64,000 nucleotides of DNA from Methylomonas montana (GCF_030490285.1 NZ_CP129884.1:2356001-2420000), one strand, 5' to 3'; shown: positions 47,898 through 57,890, counted from the first letter of the stretch. The notes: a model not told the origin generated them from the sequence alone. Numbers and translations are program-made.

Positions 47898-49562
47898 TTA
47901 TGCTTCCTCCGGTGAACCGGTCCGCGCCGGCGATAACTGTCCGATTGTCGCAGTTTGCAACCAACGATTAAAGTCATCGAACGGTACCGGCTTACTCAAC
48001 AAGTAGCCCTGGGCGATGTCGCAATTATAACTGGCCAGCTTGTCCATGATAGCCTGATTTTCCACACCTTCCGCGACCACTTGCAGACCCAGGTTATGGG
48101 CAAGGTTAATGGTAGCCTTGACGATTAGCGCGTCGTTTTCGCTGTGCAACAGGTCGCCGACAAAGGATTTATCGATTTTTAATTCGGTCAACGGCATCCG
48201 TTTCAAATAGGCCAGCGAAGAATAACCGGTGCCGAAATCGTCGATCGATAATTTGTAACCCATCTCATGCAGACGTTGAATCACTTCCATCGCCCTATCC
48301 GGATCGGTCATGATCGAGCTCTCGGTAATTTCCAGCATCATCCAATCGGGTCTGATATTCGCCGACGCCGCGACGCCGGCCATCACGTCAGGTAATTCCG
48401 GATCGTGCAAATCCTTCGCGGACAAATTGACCGATATTGTCAACTCCTTACCTTGCTTGCGTAGTTTGGCGCAATCTCTGAAGGACTGTTTCAACACCCA
48501 TGTGGTCAAGTGCTTAATCACTCGAGTTCTTTCCGCCATCGGAATAAATTCCTCCGGCGAGATAAAACCGTGTTTGGGATGCCGCCAGCGCACCAAGCCT
48601 TCGGCGCCGTACACTCGTCCGGTGTGCACGGAAACCTTGGGCTGATAATAAAGAAACAATTGCTCTTTTTCGATGGCTTGGCGCAACTCGCTCATCAGCG
48701 TCAAGCGGCGCGGACTGTGATCGTCGTGAGACGGCGCGTAGACGGTATAACCTTCGTGCGATTTTGCCGCCACGAACAAGGCCACGCCGGCCTTTTGCAC
48801 TAAAGTATCGACATCTTCGCCATGCTCTGGAAAATTAACGATGCCGATGTTGGAATGTATCGCCACGCTCAATCGCTCGATTTTAAAAGCCGGATCGAGG
48901 GCGGTTTGGATGTTTTTCGCCAACAACACCCCCGCATTTTCGTTATCGACGGCCGCCAATAACACACTAAAAATATTGCCGTCGATCCTGGCCACACTGT
49001 CGGTGCCCAACACCACGCTTTGCAGACGCGTGGCGATTTGTTTGTGAATCAGATCGCTGCTGTTACGGCCCAAGGTGTCATACACTTCCTTGAAGTTAGC
49101 CACTTCCACCAACAAGATGGACAGCATTTTGTTTTGATTGGTAGCGGATAAAATAGCTTGCTCCACCCGGTCGTAAAACAATACCCGGTTCGGCAGATCG
49201 GTGATCGAATCGTGGGTAGAGGAATAACTAACCAGCCTCTCCAGCGACTCGGCGCGGGAACGCAATTCCTGGGTCTGATCGAGAATCATCGCACTGGCTT
49301 GATAGGCCATCACCGCGCTGGAATATTGCCCCCAAAACCCGAATACGAACGGCAGAATTTCCAACACCCATAAGCCGTAGTTTTCGGTTTGCGCGCGAAT
49401 GACGCCGTTAAGCGATATTTCGCCGACATAGTAATAACTCAGCGCCAATAACGCGCTAGCTATGGCGACCAAGGCTACCGCCACACCTTGGTAGGTGGTC
49501 TTGGATACCTCGCTTTTTAATACCCTAACGTTTTCGGTCAATACGTTTTTAGCGGTAATCAT
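47898..49562 (-). CDS. Membrane GGDEF/EAL protein, probable c-di-GMP phosphodiesterase
   Basis: 554 residues. Two N-terminal helices (GVAVALVAIASALLALSYYYV and LWVLEILPFVFGFWG) form a membrane anchor. The GGDEF domain is degenerate: where the signature should be it reads RIDGNIFSV, so no cyclase activity is expected. The EAL domain keeps its catalytic residues: AEGLVRWRHP, EITESSIM, DDFGTGYSSL, KIDKSFVGD, VVAEGVE. It therefore probably degrades c-di-GMP. I chose the ATG at 49562; a GTG at 49580 is in frame. Confidence 0.9.
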   Translation of the reverse strand: MITAKNVLTENVRVLKSEVSKTTYQGVAVALVAIASALLALSYYYVGEISLNGVIRAQTENYGLWVLEILPFVFGFWGQYSSAVMAYQASAMILDQTQELRSRAESLERLVSYSSTHDSITDLPNRVLFYDRVEQAILSATNQNKMLSILLVEVANFKEVYDTLGRNSSDLIHKQIATRLQSVVLGTDSVARIDGNIFSVLLAAVDNENAGVLLAKNIQTALDPAFKIERLSVAIHSNIGIVNFPEHGEDVDTLVQKAGVALFVAAKSHEGYTVYAPSHDDHSPRRLTLMSELRQAIEKEQLFLYYQPKVSVHTGRVYGAEGLVRWRHPKHGFISPEEFIPMAERTRVIKHLTTWVLKQSFRDCAKLRKQGKELTISVNLSAKDLHDPELPDVMAGVAASANIRPDWMMLEITESSIMTDPDRAMEVIQRLHEMGYKLSIDDFGTGYSSLAYLKRMPLTELKIDKSFVGDLLHSENDALIVKATINLAHNLGLQVVAEGVENQAIMDKLASYNCDIAQGYLLSKPVPFDDFNRWLQTATIGQLSPARTGSPEEA

Positions 49563-49696
49563 CTGTGTTCCGGACGGCACTTCGGTTTAATGGATTCTGC
49601 CGCGCCGTCTCCGACGGCGTCGGTGCTTAACGGTCAGTTCGATGCCGGCCAGATTGAACGTTACCGCATCTCAGCGCCAATATTAGTCCAATTCGC

Positions 49697-51796
49697 TCAA
49701 ACCACCATCTCGGCTTGCAATAATTTGATCTGATCCCTGACCCGAGCCGCATCCTCGAATTCCAAGTTTTTCGCGTGTTGATACATTTTTTCTTCCAGCT
49801 GTTTCAGGGCTTTAGCGGCCTGTTTCGGCGTCATCGCTTTGTAATTGCCGGCCGGTTCGGCGACTTTAGCCCTAGCATTGGAAATGGAACCGCCGGAACC
49901 GGGGATGGACAATTCCAGAATATCGGTCACCGATTTGAAGATGGTTTTGGGCTGAATGTGGTGCTCTTTGTTAAAAGCCATCTGTTTGGCGCGACGACGT
50001 TCGGTTTCGTCGATCGCCAGTTGCATGGAACGGGTAATTTTATCGCCGTAGAGTATTGCCTTGCCGTTAACATTACGGGCGGCGCGGCCTATGGTTTGCA
50101 CCAAGGACACCAGCGAGCGTAAAAAACCTTCCTTGTCGGCATCCAGGATCGCCACCAGCGACACTTCCGGTATGTCCAGACCTTCCCGCAGCAAGTTGAT
50201 ACCCACCAATACATCGAATAAACCTAGCCGCAAGTCGCGAATAATCTCCACCCGCTCCACCGTTTCGATGTCCGAATGCAGATAGCGCACCTTGACGCCG
50301 TGCTCCATCAAGTAGTCGGTCAAATCTTCCGACATGCGTTTGGTCAGCGTGGTGACCAATACCCGCTCCTGCACGGCGATGCGTTTATTAATCTCGGACA
50401 GCAAATCGTCCACTTGGCTAGTCGCCGGCCGCACTTCGACCAGCGGATCGACCAACCCGGTTGGGCGCACTACCTGCTCGACCACCGCGCCAGAATGTTC
50501 TTTCTCGTAAGTGCTTGGCGTAGCCGACACATAAATGCGCTGGCCGCAGATTTGCTCAAACTCTTCGAAGCGCAGCGGCCGGTTATCCAAGGCCGACGGC
50601 AATCTAAAACCGTATTCGACCAGGGTTTCCTTACGCGACCGGTCGCCCTTGTACATCGCGCCGATCTGCGGCACGGTGACATGGCTTTCGTCGATGATCA
50701 CCAAGGCATCGTTAGGCAGATAATCGAACATGGTCGGCGGTGATTCGCCGTCGGCGCGGTTAGACAAATGTCGGGAATAGTTCTCGATGCCGGAGCAATA
50801 GCCCACTTCCATGATCATTTCGATGTCGAACAAGGTGCGTTGCTCCAGGCGCTGGGCCTCCACCAATTTGTGGTTGTCGCGCAATTGTTCCAGCCGTTCG
50901 GCCAGTTCGATCTTGATTTTCTCCACCGCAATCAATAGTTGCTCGCGCGGCGTCACGTAATGGCTTTTCGGATACAAGGTGAAGCGAGCGATCCGCTGGG
51001 TGACTTCGCCAGTCAAAGGGTCGAACATCGACAAGCGTTCGATTTCATCGTCGAACAATTCGATGCGTAGCGCCTGCTCTTCGGATTCGGCCGGAAACAC
51101 GTCGATCACCTCGCCACGCACCCGATAGGTTGCGCGGCGCAGCTCGGTGTCGTTACGGGTATATTGCATTTCCGCCAAGCGGCGCAAGATGTCGCGCTGC
51201 TTAATCATGTCGCCGCGCACCAGATGCAGCACCATCTGGAAATACGACTCCGGCTCGCCCAAGCCGTAAATCGCCGAAACCGTGGCGACGACGATAGTAT
51301 CGCGCCGCTCCAGCAAGGCCTTGGTGGCCGACAGCCGCATCTGCTCGATATGCTCGTTCAGCGAAGCGTCCTTGTCGATGAAGGTGTCAGAAGCCGGAAT
51401 ATAGGCCTCGGGCTGGTAGTAGTCGTAATAAGAAACGAAATACTCGACACTGTTTTCCGGAAAAAACTCCTTCATCTCGCCGTATAGCTGCGCCGCTAAC
51501 GTCTTGTTGGGCGCCATGATCATTGCCGGCCGTTGGGTTTGCTGGATCACATTGGCGACGGTAAAAGTTTTGCCGGAGCCGGTCACGCCGAGCAGGGTTT
51601 GGTGCAACTCGCCGTCGTTGATGCCTTCGACCAGTTGCGCGATCGCAGTGGGCTGGTCGCCGGCTGGCTGATAGCGGCTTTGTATCTTGAAGGGTTTATG
51701 CCCTCCCGCGCCGCTCTTGGCCGAATGGGGGTCTTCCACGGCCAGAATGCCGGTAATCGCCGATTGGCTCAGTTCCATGCGCCGCTTGTCGCTCAT
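49697..51796 (-). CDS. uvrB: UvrABC system protein B
   Basis: Damage-verification helicase of nucleotide excision repair. Walker A GVTGSGKT is at residues 70-77, the DNA-clamping beta-hairpin [17 protein letters not shown] follows, helicase motifs ([15 protein letters not shown]) are present, and the C-terminal UVR domain ([20 protein letters not shown]) that contacts UvrC is complete. 699 residues, about 25 longer than E. coli UvrB because of an N-terminal extension of about 33 residues. AAAGGAG precedes the ATG. Confidence 0.97.
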   Translation of the reverse strand: MSDKRRMELSQSAITGILAVEDPHSAKSGAGGHKPFKIQSRYQPAGDQPTAIAQLVEGINDGELHQTLLGVTGSGKTFTVANVIQQTQRPAMIMAPNKTLAAQLYGEMKEFFPENSVEYFVSYYDYYQPEAYIPASDTFIDKDASLNEHIEQMRLSATKALLERRDTIVVATVSAIYGLGEPESYFQMVLHLVRGDMIKQRDILRRLAEMQYTRNDTELRRATYRVRGEVIDVFPAESEEQALRIELFDDEIERLSMFDPLTGEVTQRIARFTLYPKSHYVTPREQLLIAVEKIKIELAERLEQLRDNHKLVEAQRLEQRTLFDIEMIMEVGYCSGIENYSRHLSNRADGESPPTMFDYLPNDALVIIDESHVTVPQIGAMYKGDRSRKETLVEYGFRLPSALDNRPLRFEEFEQICGQRIYVSATPSTYEKEHSGAVVEQVVRPTGLVDPLVEVRPATSQVDDLLSEINKRIAVQERVLVTTLTKRMSEDLTDYLMEHGVKVRYLHSDIETVERVEIIRDLRLGLFDVLVGINLLREGLDIPEVSLVAILDADKEGFLRSLVSLVQTIGRAARNVNGKAILYGDKITRSMQLAIDETERRRAKQMAFNKEHHIQPKTIFKSVTDILELSIPGSGGSISNARAKVAEPAGNYKAMTPKQAAKALKQLEEKMYQHAKNLEFEDAARVRDQIKLLQAEMVV

Positions 51797-51869
51797 CGTT
51801 CATCTCCTTTGTATTTATCGTTTAGCGCTAGCCAACGGCTGTCGAGTTGCATGCTAAAATCTCGAGCAC

Positions 51870-51998
51870 TCAGCCAAATAGAGCCAAGGCTTTTTTGATG
51901 GTGGACCAAACGCCCCAACTCAACGGTATCAGTACATATAGCCAAAACAAGACCAATAATAACGGACTGGAGGATTTGATCGGTTCGGGATGATTCAT
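51870..51998 (-). CDS. MFS transporter small subunit, 42 residues
   Basis: A single-helix peptide beginning MNHPEPIKSSSP, with the hydrophobic stretch LLLVLFWLYVLIPLSWGVW. It lies 16 bases after the OFA transporter gene on the same strand, with GAGGA upstream of the ATG at 51998. Peptides of this kind are known to accompany OFA-type oxalate/formate antiporters. Its exact role in the transporter is not known to me. Confidence 0.75.
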   Translation of the reverse strand: MNHPEPIKSSSPLLLVLFWLYVLIPLSWGVWSTIKKALALFG

Positions 51999-52014
51999 GG
52001 CTTGCTCCTCGATA

Positions 52015-53412
52015 TTAATGTTCGGCGTCGTCTGTTTCCGGATAGATGCCATCCAGTTCGTCGAATTCGTCGTGTTTCATATGATGTTTCTCGTGCACCG
52101 GCCGAATCGCCAGATTCGCGATAAACCCCACCACCAGCAGGCCGGCCATGATGTACATCGTCACATTGTAGGCTTCGGCCTTGGCCACGCCCTGGCCGAT
52201 CTGGTATTCGCGAATGTAATTGACCAACACCGGCCCCAACACCCCGGCCGTGGACCAAGCCGTCAATAAGCGGCCGTGAATGCCGCCGACGAAACGAGTG
52301 CCGAAAATATCCGCCAAATAAGCCGGAATCGTCGAGAAGCCACCGCCGTACATACTCATGATTAAGGCGTACAACAACACGAACAAGGCCATGTTGCCGG
52401 CCATGCCCATGCTGGGAATCGTGGCGTAAAGCGCTGCGCCGACCATGAAGAAGATAAAATAAGTATTTTTCCGACCCAGGAAATCCGAAGCGGAAGACCA
52501 GAAAAACCGGCCGCCCATATTAAACAGACTCAGCAAACCGACGAATCCCGCCGCGGAAGCTGGCGTCACCGAACCTTTGAACATCTCCTGTATCATCACT
52601 GAAGCCTGTCCCAACACGCCGATGCCGGCCGTAACATTGAGACATAGCACCAGCCATAGCAGATAAAACTGCGGGGTTTTCAAAGCCTGGTCGATATGCA
52701 CATGTTTGTCGGTGATCATTTTGTTTTGCACTGCCGGCGGCGTCCAGCCGGCCGGTTGCCAGTCCACCGGAGGAATACGAATGGTCAACGCGCCGATCAG
52801 CATCGAACAAAAATACAGTCCGCCCATCACCAAAAAGGTCTGCGTCACGCCCACCGATTCGGCCGATTTGAAATGATCCATCAATAGTACCGACAGGGGC
52901 GCACCTATCATCGCGCCACCACCGAAGCCCATGATAGCCATGCCTGTAGCCATACCGCGCCGATCCGGAAACCATTTGATCAGCGTCGATACTGGCGACA
53001 CGTAACCTAAGCCCAGACCGATGCCGCCGATCACGCCGTAGCCAAGATAAATCAACCCGATTTGATGCAACTCAACGCCCAGCGCCGAAATCAAAAAGCC
53101 GCCGCCAAAACAGCACGCCGCCACAAACATCGTCAATCTCGGCCCGACTTTTTCCAGCCATTTACCGCCGAATGCCGCCGATAAGCCCAAGAACACGATA
53201 GCCAGACTAAAAATCCAACCCAGCGTGGTCAGCTTCCAATCCTCCGGCGCGGAACTAGCAATGCCTATCACCCGCGTCAGCGGATCGTTAAACACGCTAA
53301 AAGCGTAGGCCTGACCGATGCACAAATGCACCGACAAGGCCGCCGGCGGCACCAGCCAGCGGCTATAACCCGGTTGCGCAAAGCTGTGTTGTTTAGAAAA
53401 AAAACCCGACAT
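52015..53412 (-). CDS. OFA-family MFS transporter (oxalate/formate antiporter-like)
   Basis: 465 residues with 12 predicted helices. The OFA hallmarks are seen: LCIGQAYAFSVFNDPL near the N-terminus and GYVSPVSTLIKWFPDRRG with MATGMAIMGFGGGAMIGAPL in the helix 4-5 region. The substrate could be a small dicarboxylate or monocarboxylate (oxalate, formate, lactate); no frc/oxc genes are nearby to decide. GAGGGG precedes the ATG. It forms an operon with the 42-residue partner. Confidence 0.9.
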   Translation of the reverse strand: MSGFFSKQHSFAQPGYSRWLVPPAALSVHLCIGQAYAFSVFNDPLTRVIGIASSAPEDWKLTTLGWIFSLAIVFLGLSAAFGGKWLEKVGPRLTMFVAACCFGGGFLISALGVELHQIGLIYLGYGVIGGIGLGLGYVSPVSTLIKWFPDRRGMATGMAIMGFGGGAMIGAPLSVLLMDHFKSAESVGVTQTFLVMGGLYFCSMLIGALTIRIPPVDWQPAGWTPPAVQNKMITDKHVHIDQALKTPQFYLLWLVLCLNVTAGIGVLGQASVMIQEMFKGSVTPASAAGFVGLLSLFNMGGRFFWSSASDFLGRKNTYFIFFMVGAALYATIPSMGMAGNMALFVLLYALIMSMYGGGFSTIPAYLADIFGTRFVGGIHGRLLTAWSTAGVLGPVLVNYIREYQIGQGVAKAEAYNVTMYIMAGLLVVGFIANLAIRPVHEKHHMKHDEFDELDGIYPETDDAEH

Positions 53413-53743
53413 AGTCCCCTCATCTTCTACTACTATTCAATATCGGCGCTCAATTACACCGGCTGTTCAATGGGATTCTAACATTTCGGCGCAGGCTGAC
53501 TTAAATCCAAATGTTGATTCAGCCGATGATCTGTTTCTGCACATCCCTCGTCCTCTAGGCGCCGGTCGAATCGCAGACCAACCGCCCTGCAATAAGCCAT
53601 CGATCGAGATTGCGACCCGTTGGGTAGGTCAAGCGTGTCATCTCAACGATCTTCATGACTTTGTGACCTGTGTTATGCAGTCTCGCAACTTGCTTATGCC
53701 TGTCGTGTAACTGCGCCAAAGTTTGTTGCCTTCAAACTAAAAG

Positions 53744-53772
53744 TTGACAACTAAGTTTAATGTTTATAAAAT
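53744..53772 (+). promoter_or_regulatory. Sigma-70 promoter of tRNA-Leu(CAG)
   Basis: TTGACA (53744-53749), 17-base spacer, TAAAAT (53767-53772); transcription would begin about 20 bases before the tRNA. The rest of the 388-base gap after the transporter (53413-53743) shows nothing recognisable. Confidence 0.8.
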
Positions 53773-53800
53773 GCCTACTCTACCTGCTTCAACAGGTAGT

Positions 53801-53887
53801 GCCGAGGTGGTGAAATTGGTAGACGCGCTAGCTTCAGGTGCTAGTAGGGGTAACCCTGTGGAGGTTCAAGTCCTCTCCTCGGCACCA
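53801..53887 (+). tRNA. tRNA-Leu (anticodon CAG)
   Basis: An 87-base cloverleaf with GCCGAGG acceptor strand, long variable arm, GGTTCAAGTCC T-arm, anticodon loop TTCAGGT giving CAG, and encoded CCA. An integrase gene follows at about 200 bases, so its 3' end is the probable attachment site of the element on the right. Confidence 0.95.
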
Positions 53888-53920
53888 TATTAAAGTTTCA
53901 GGTGGTAACATCTGACAACG

Positions 53921-53955
53921 AAACCCGCAAGCTGAAAGGCTTAGCGGGTTTTTTT
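53921..53955 (+). terminator. Rho-independent terminator after tRNA-Leu(CAG)
   Basis: AACCCGC/GCGGGTT stem with an inner AAGC/GCTT extension, then seven T. It is nearly identical to the hairpins at 21681 and 23890. Confidence 0.8.
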
Positions 53956-54090
53956 ATGCCTCACGTAGTAACACCTAACCCCACCAAAGAACCAACACGG
54001 TGTTGGTTTTTTTGTTGGTATCTGCCATCATGCCCACACCCAATACCAACAAAACCGCCAGCAACTGGCGTCATTCATGGAGCGTTTGCC

Positions 54091-55317
54091 ATGCTGACCG
54101 ATACCGAAATCCGCAAACTCAAACCAACCGAAAAGCCGCAAAAGATCAGCGACGGCGGTGGCCTGTTTTTACTGGTCACGCCGCAAGGCAGCAAACTATG
54201 GCGATTGGCTTACCGTTTCGCCGGCAAGCAAAAAACGCTGTCGATAGGCGAGTATCCGAGTGTCGGCCTGGCCGACGCCAGAACCAAGCGCGAGGAGGCC
54301 AAAAAGCAGTTGGTCAACGGTATCGACCCATCGAGCGCTAAAAAGGCCGCCAAAGCGGCTAGCCAAGAAGCGGCCGCCAACAGCTTCGAGGTCATCGCCC
54401 GCGAATGGCACGAAACCCACATGGCGAACAAAACCGAAGACCACGCCCAAAAAACCCTAACCAATTTCGAGAAAGACGTTTTCCCTTGGCTTGGTCGCAT
54501 ACCGATAACCAACATCGAAGCACCCGACGTGCTAGCCGTGGTCAAGCGCATTGAGCAACGCGGCGCCAATGAGATTGCCAAAAAGGCCAAGCGGTCGATA
54601 GGCCAAGTCTTCCGCTACGCCATTGCCACCGGACGCGCCGTTAGAAACCCGGTTCCCGATCTGCAAGGCGCATTCGTGCCGACCACCGTCAAACACCACG
54701 CCGCCATTACCGATCCGGTTCAAATCGGCGCACTGTTGCGAGCCTGTGAAGACTACACCGGCCACTTTGCTACCCGATGCGCGTTGCGCCTGTCGTTCTT
54801 GGTCATGTTGCGGCCTGGCGAAGTGCGCAAGGCGGAATGGGCCGAAATCGACCTGGAACGCGCCGAGTGGCGCATCCCGGCCGCCAAAATGAAGATGCGC
54901 GAGGAACACATCATCCCGCTATCCCGGCAAGCGCTGACTATCTTCGAGGAAATCAAGCCGCTGACCGGCGGTAGCCGCTTCGTGTTTCCGTCGGTACGCA
55001 GTAATGTTAGGCCTATGTCCGAAAACACCATCACCGGCGCTTTGCGGCGACTGGGTTACACCGGGGCGGAAATGACAGCTCACGGATTCCGGGGTATGGC
55101 GTCGACCAGGCTCAACGAAGCCCACCTATTCCACCCCGACGCCATCGAGCGCCAGCTTGCCCACGGCGAGCAAAACAGCGTTCGAGCCGCCTACAACCGG
55201 GCGCAATATTTGCCGGAACGGGTGAAGATGCTGCAGTGGTGGGCGGATTATTTGGACAGTTTGAAGGAAGGCGCGGCCGTCGTGCCGTTTCAACGCAAAA
55301 GCGCCCAAGCTCTATAA
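54091..55317 (+). CDS. P4-type tyrosine integrase
   Basis: 408 residues. It has an N-terminal DUF4102 DNA-binding domain (KISDGGGLFLLVTPQG, TLSIGEYPSVGLADAR), a core-binding domain, and a catalytic domain with Arg in FLVMLRPGEVRK, His-x-x-Arg in TAHGFRGMAST, the second His in LAHGEQ, and the nucleophile Tyr shortly after (AAYNRAQYLPERV). It is intact. The ATG at 54091 matches the family start MLTDTEIRKL; the 63 upstream in-frame codons lie over the tRNA terminator and are not coding. It drives integration at tRNA-Leu(CAG). Confidence 0.93.
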   Translation: MLTDTEIRKLKPTEKPQKISDGGGLFLLVTPQGSKLWRLAYRFAGKQKTLSIGEYPSVGLADARTKREEAKKQLVNGIDPSSAKKAAKAASQEAAANSFEVIAREWHETHMANKTEDHAQKTLTNFEKDVFPWLGRIPITNIEAPDVLAVVKRIEQRGANEIAKKAKRSIGQVFRYAIATGRAVRNPVPDLQGAFVPTTVKHHAAITDPVQIGALLRACEDYTGHFATRCALRLSFLVMLRPGEVRKAEWAEIDLERAEWRIPAAKMKMREEHIIPLSRQALTIFEEIKPLTGGSRFVFPSVRSNVRPMSENTITGALRRLGYTGAEMTAHGFRGMASTRLNEAHLFHPDAIERQLAHGEQNSVRAAYNRAQYLPERVKMLQWWADYLDSLKEGAAVVPFQRKSAQAL

Positions 55318-55326
55318 TCGAAACGC

Positions 55327-55407
55327 CATGAGCGGTTGTTTCCAATGGGAGCGGTTACAGGCGCGAAAGTGATTGTATGATCCGGTTCGAATCCGGCGCC
55401 GCTCATG
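55327..55407 (+). ncRNA. tRNA-like structure next to the integrase
   Basis: CCATGAGCGG and CCGCTCATGG form a perfect 10-base end stem, and a T-arm-like hairpin CCGG-TTCGAAT-CCGG sits just inside the 3' strand. From the 7-base acceptor-like stem to its partner is 75 bases, tRNA length. GG occurs where a D-loop would have it, but no normal anticodon arm can be folded. It may be a decayed tRNA, a tRNA-like RNA, or an attachment-site relic. A strong terminator follows. Confidence 0.35.
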
Positions 55408-55438
55408 GTCCCTTTCCAATCAGACGATTAAACCGAAT

Positions 55439-55501
55439 AAACCGCGCCTAGCCCGACGGGGCGAACCTGGGCAACCTTTCACCCAGTGGCGCGGTTTTCC
55501 T
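55439..55501 (+). terminator. Strong hairpin terminator after the tRNA-like structure
   Basis: AAACCGCGCC (55439-55448) pairs perfectly with GGCGCGGTTT (55488-55497), with an inner CTGGG/CCCAG stem, followed by a T-rich stretch. Confidence 0.65.
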
Positions 55502-55531
55502 TTTGAAAGGACAACCGAGAAAGGCGGAAAT

Positions 55532-56458
55532 ATGAACGAGTTTTTAAATCGAATAGCCGAAGAATCGGAAGCCGGAAATTTTGATGAAGTTTTTAGGTTA
55601 TCGAAGAGCTTTAATATTGTATTTTTCAATAACTCGCTTTTTGAAGAACTCACAGAAACAGCTTATTTTCCGAGTCTAAATCCTGATATTTCGGATGAAG
55701 TAGACCCAAATAAAACTAACGAGGAGTTAAGAAAAGAAGCATTAGAGCGCGTTATAAAAGACCCTGCTTTAGCTGTTCTTGCCCCTTGGGACTCTGTGGC
55801 AATCAAAGAAATTACAGACTACGATTTTATTTCGTTATTTGAAGCAGCGTTGCTAATTGGCTATCGAGTTGATAACGATCCTAGATTGCTGGTTTTCTCA
55901 AGCCCTGAATTGTTTTTAGATGCCATCATCAGCAAGCAAATCGACCCGAGAGAACCACACACCTTTATTCCATTAAGCAAGCTGCACGAATCCCCAAAAG
56001 TCGTTAATGGTGAAGTATTTTTTATTAAAGAAACACCAGATTTGTCTTGGAAATTGAGTTTAAAAGAAGTGGCTGAATTTGCGATTGCAAAGGGATACCC
56101 AGAACACCTTTTCGCCGATTTGCTAAACGAAGCAACAGGCCAATTAACACAAAATACCGTCGAGACAGTTGCAGAAAACATAGCGGAAGCCAATCACCAA
56201 GAAAGACAATCCGCCCCTGATATTCAATCGAATAACACAAGCAACCCAAATAAATCAGACCAATTAGCAATACTCAATCAGGCAAGCGCCCGATTTTGGC
56301 AAAATGCCGACCGGAACGATAAGGGGACATGGCCTGACAACAAAACCGTTGCAGCGTGGCTTATGGGGCATAAGTTTTCTGAACGTACCGCCAAAGCCGG
56401 TACTACTATCATTCGCCCAGACTGGGCTGCAACAGGGCGTAGGCCTAAAGAACAATGA
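55532..56458 (+). CDS. Element-encoded protein of unknown function, 308 residues
   Basis: I do not recognise it. The first 200 residues are acidic and mixed helix/strand (ISLFEAALLIGYRVDNDPRL, WKLSLKEVAEFAIAKGYPE). A polar Asn/Ser linker precedes a C-terminal 60-residue block (WPDNKTVAAWLMGHKFSER, AGTTIIRPDWAATGRRP) that looks like a small DNA-binding or tail domain. Base composition is AT-richer than the surrounding element, suggesting a cargo gene. ATG at 55532 has a purine-rich GGCGG upstream. It stands between the integrase and alpA. Confidence 0.55.
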   Translation: MNEFLNRIAEESEAGNFDEVFRLSKSFNIVFFNNSLFEELTETAYFPSLNPDISDEVDPNKTNEELRKEALERVIKDPALAVLAPWDSVAIKEITDYDFISLFEAALLIGYRVDNDPRLLVFSSPELFLDAIISKQIDPREPHTFIPLSKLHESPKVVNGEVFFIKETPDLSWKLSLKEVAEFAIAKGYPEHLFADLLNEATGQLTQNTVETVAENIAEANHQERQSAPDIQSNNTSNPNKSDQLAILNQASARFWQNADRNDKGTWPDNKTVAAWLMGHKFSERTAKAGTTIIRPDWAATGRRPKEQ

Positions 56459-56597
56459 CACCGGCAAAGCCTTGTAATATCGGGCTTTGTCTAAATTGTG
56501 ACACCCAAATAGCAAAACCATTTCGGTATTAATCCAAAAAACACCTCCTTACGCTATCACCTGATTTCATTCCGAAATCGAGAACATCAGGTGAACC

Positions 56598-56828
56598 ATG
56601 CAAAAACCTCAAAACTCCCAACCCCAAACTAACCCACTCCAACCCGGCCATAACCTGCGGGTTTCCGATCTGGCCCCGCGCCTGGGTGTTTCAAAAAACA
56701 CCATCTGGCGCTGGGTGCGCGATAAAAAAAGCGACTTCCCCAAGCCTCTCAAGCTATCCGAGAAGGTCACCGTCTGGAAAGCTGACGATGTTTTAGCCTG
56801 GCTCAACAGCAAACAGCAGGCCGCCTAA
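56598..56828 (+). CDS. AlpA-family transcriptional regulator
   Basis: 76 residues with a MerR-like helix-turn-helix: VSDLAPRLGVSKNTIWRWV, then DFPKPLKLSEKVTVWKADDVLAWL, as in P4/CP4-57 AlpA proteins. Such proteins activate excisionase or replication genes of satellites and islands. It is the first gene of a long, closely packed run; the next gene starts directly after its stop. Confidence 0.85.
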   Translation: MQKPQNSQPQTNPLQPGHNLRVSDLAPRLGVSKNTIWRWVRDKKSDFPKPLKLSEKVTVWKADDVLAWLNSKQQAA

Positions 56829-57890
56829 ATGACGCCCATCAAAGCGCTGGCCGCTGCCCTGCCAACCCCGCCGAAACTCACTAAATCCATCAGGAACTTG
56901 CTTATGACCAACCAACAAAAACTAACCTACCGCGAACAACTGAAAGCTAAAATGGCCGCCGACAGTCGGCAACTGGAAACACTGGTCACCCGCCGCGAGC
57001 AATTGCGACGCGAATGCCTGGAAGCGAAAAACCGCGCTGAAGGCTTGGCGCGCAGTGCCGAAACCTACCCTTCGAAACAAGGCGAAGCCGACGCCGAGCA
57101 GCAACGCTTCGAACGCTTGAACGCAGACCTCGAACACGTACAAACGCAAATCGACGACTTACAGCGAAACATCGATTCTGACAAAGCCGCCTTGGCCGCG
57201 TTTTGCGTCGAAGTCACCGCGGCGGAAATCGTCGACCAGCAAAATGACATCTTGACTGATGAGCAAAAAGCCAATGACTGGAAGCGTTTGATAGCCGAGC
57301 AGCAAACCATTATCGACGCCGCGCAAGGGCTCGAGGATACCGCCGCACCGCTTAAAAAACAGCGCGGCCAATTGCAGGCCGAAGCCGCCACCGGCATCGA
57401 CCACGGTAAAAAACTGGCCGCCCTCGAAACCGAGATTACCAAGGCCGAGCAAGCCGACATCGCCGCCAATCAAGTCAGGATCGATCTAGCCGGCAAAGCC
57501 ACCGAAACCAAAGCGGCGCTGGAAGACATGCTGGCCAGCCTGAACCGGTCCATCGTGGTTAAACGCCACAATCAGGTGCTGTTGCAAGATAGCCTACTGG
57601 ATCAATGGGCCCTGGAAGCGCTGGGTAAGTATCAAGCAGCCGCCAAACAAGTGGCTGACAGTCTGCACACCATGGCCGCAATCGATAGTGTGATAGCAAC
57701 CCTGGGCATTCGTCATCGTTCCGGCGTGCTGCCTGAGGCTCAGTCAGCGCAACAAATCGTTTTGCCGGGGATCGGCGACCTGCCCAAAAACCCCGCCGGC
57801 CTTTTCCTACGCACCATGACCGGAATTACCGACGAAGCCAGCCGGGAGGCCCTGTTAAACCGCTTGAAAGCCCAAGGCATTGAGGTATAA
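56829..57890 (+). CDS. Coiled-coil protein of the element
   Basis: 353 residues, mostly charged helix with heptad-like stretches (LETLVTRREQLRRECLEAK, RFERLNADLEHVQTQIDDL). The C-terminal 60 residues look globular (VLPEAQSAQQIVLPGIGDL). No catalytic motif is visible. The ATG directly abuts the alpA stop; an internal ATG at 56904 (MTNQQKLTYREQL) is a good alternative start. Function unknown; a scaffold-like or DNA-organising role would be a guess. Confidence 0.6.
   Translation: MTPIKALAAALPTPPKLTKSIRNLLMTNQQKLTYREQLKAKMAADSRQLETLVTRREQLRRECLEAKNRAEGLARSAETYPSKQGEADAEQQRFERLNADLEHVQTQIDDLQRNIDSDKAALAAFCVEVTAAEIVDQQNDILTDEQKANDWKRLIAEQQTIIDAAQGLEDTAAPLKKQRGQLQAEAATGIDHGKKLAALETEITKAEQADIAANQVRIDLAGKATETKAALEDMLASLNRSIVVKRHNQVLLQDSLLDQWALEALGKYQAAAKQVADSLHTMAAIDSVIATLGIRHRSGVLPEAQSAQQIVLPGIGDLPKNPAGLFLRTMTGITDEASREALLNRLKAQGIEV

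Noticed and set aside
55330..55405. A normal tRNA gene
   Set aside because: Acceptor-like and T-arm-like stems are present, but no 5-base anticodon stem with a 7-base loop can be formed and CCA is absent; kept only as a tRNA-like structure.
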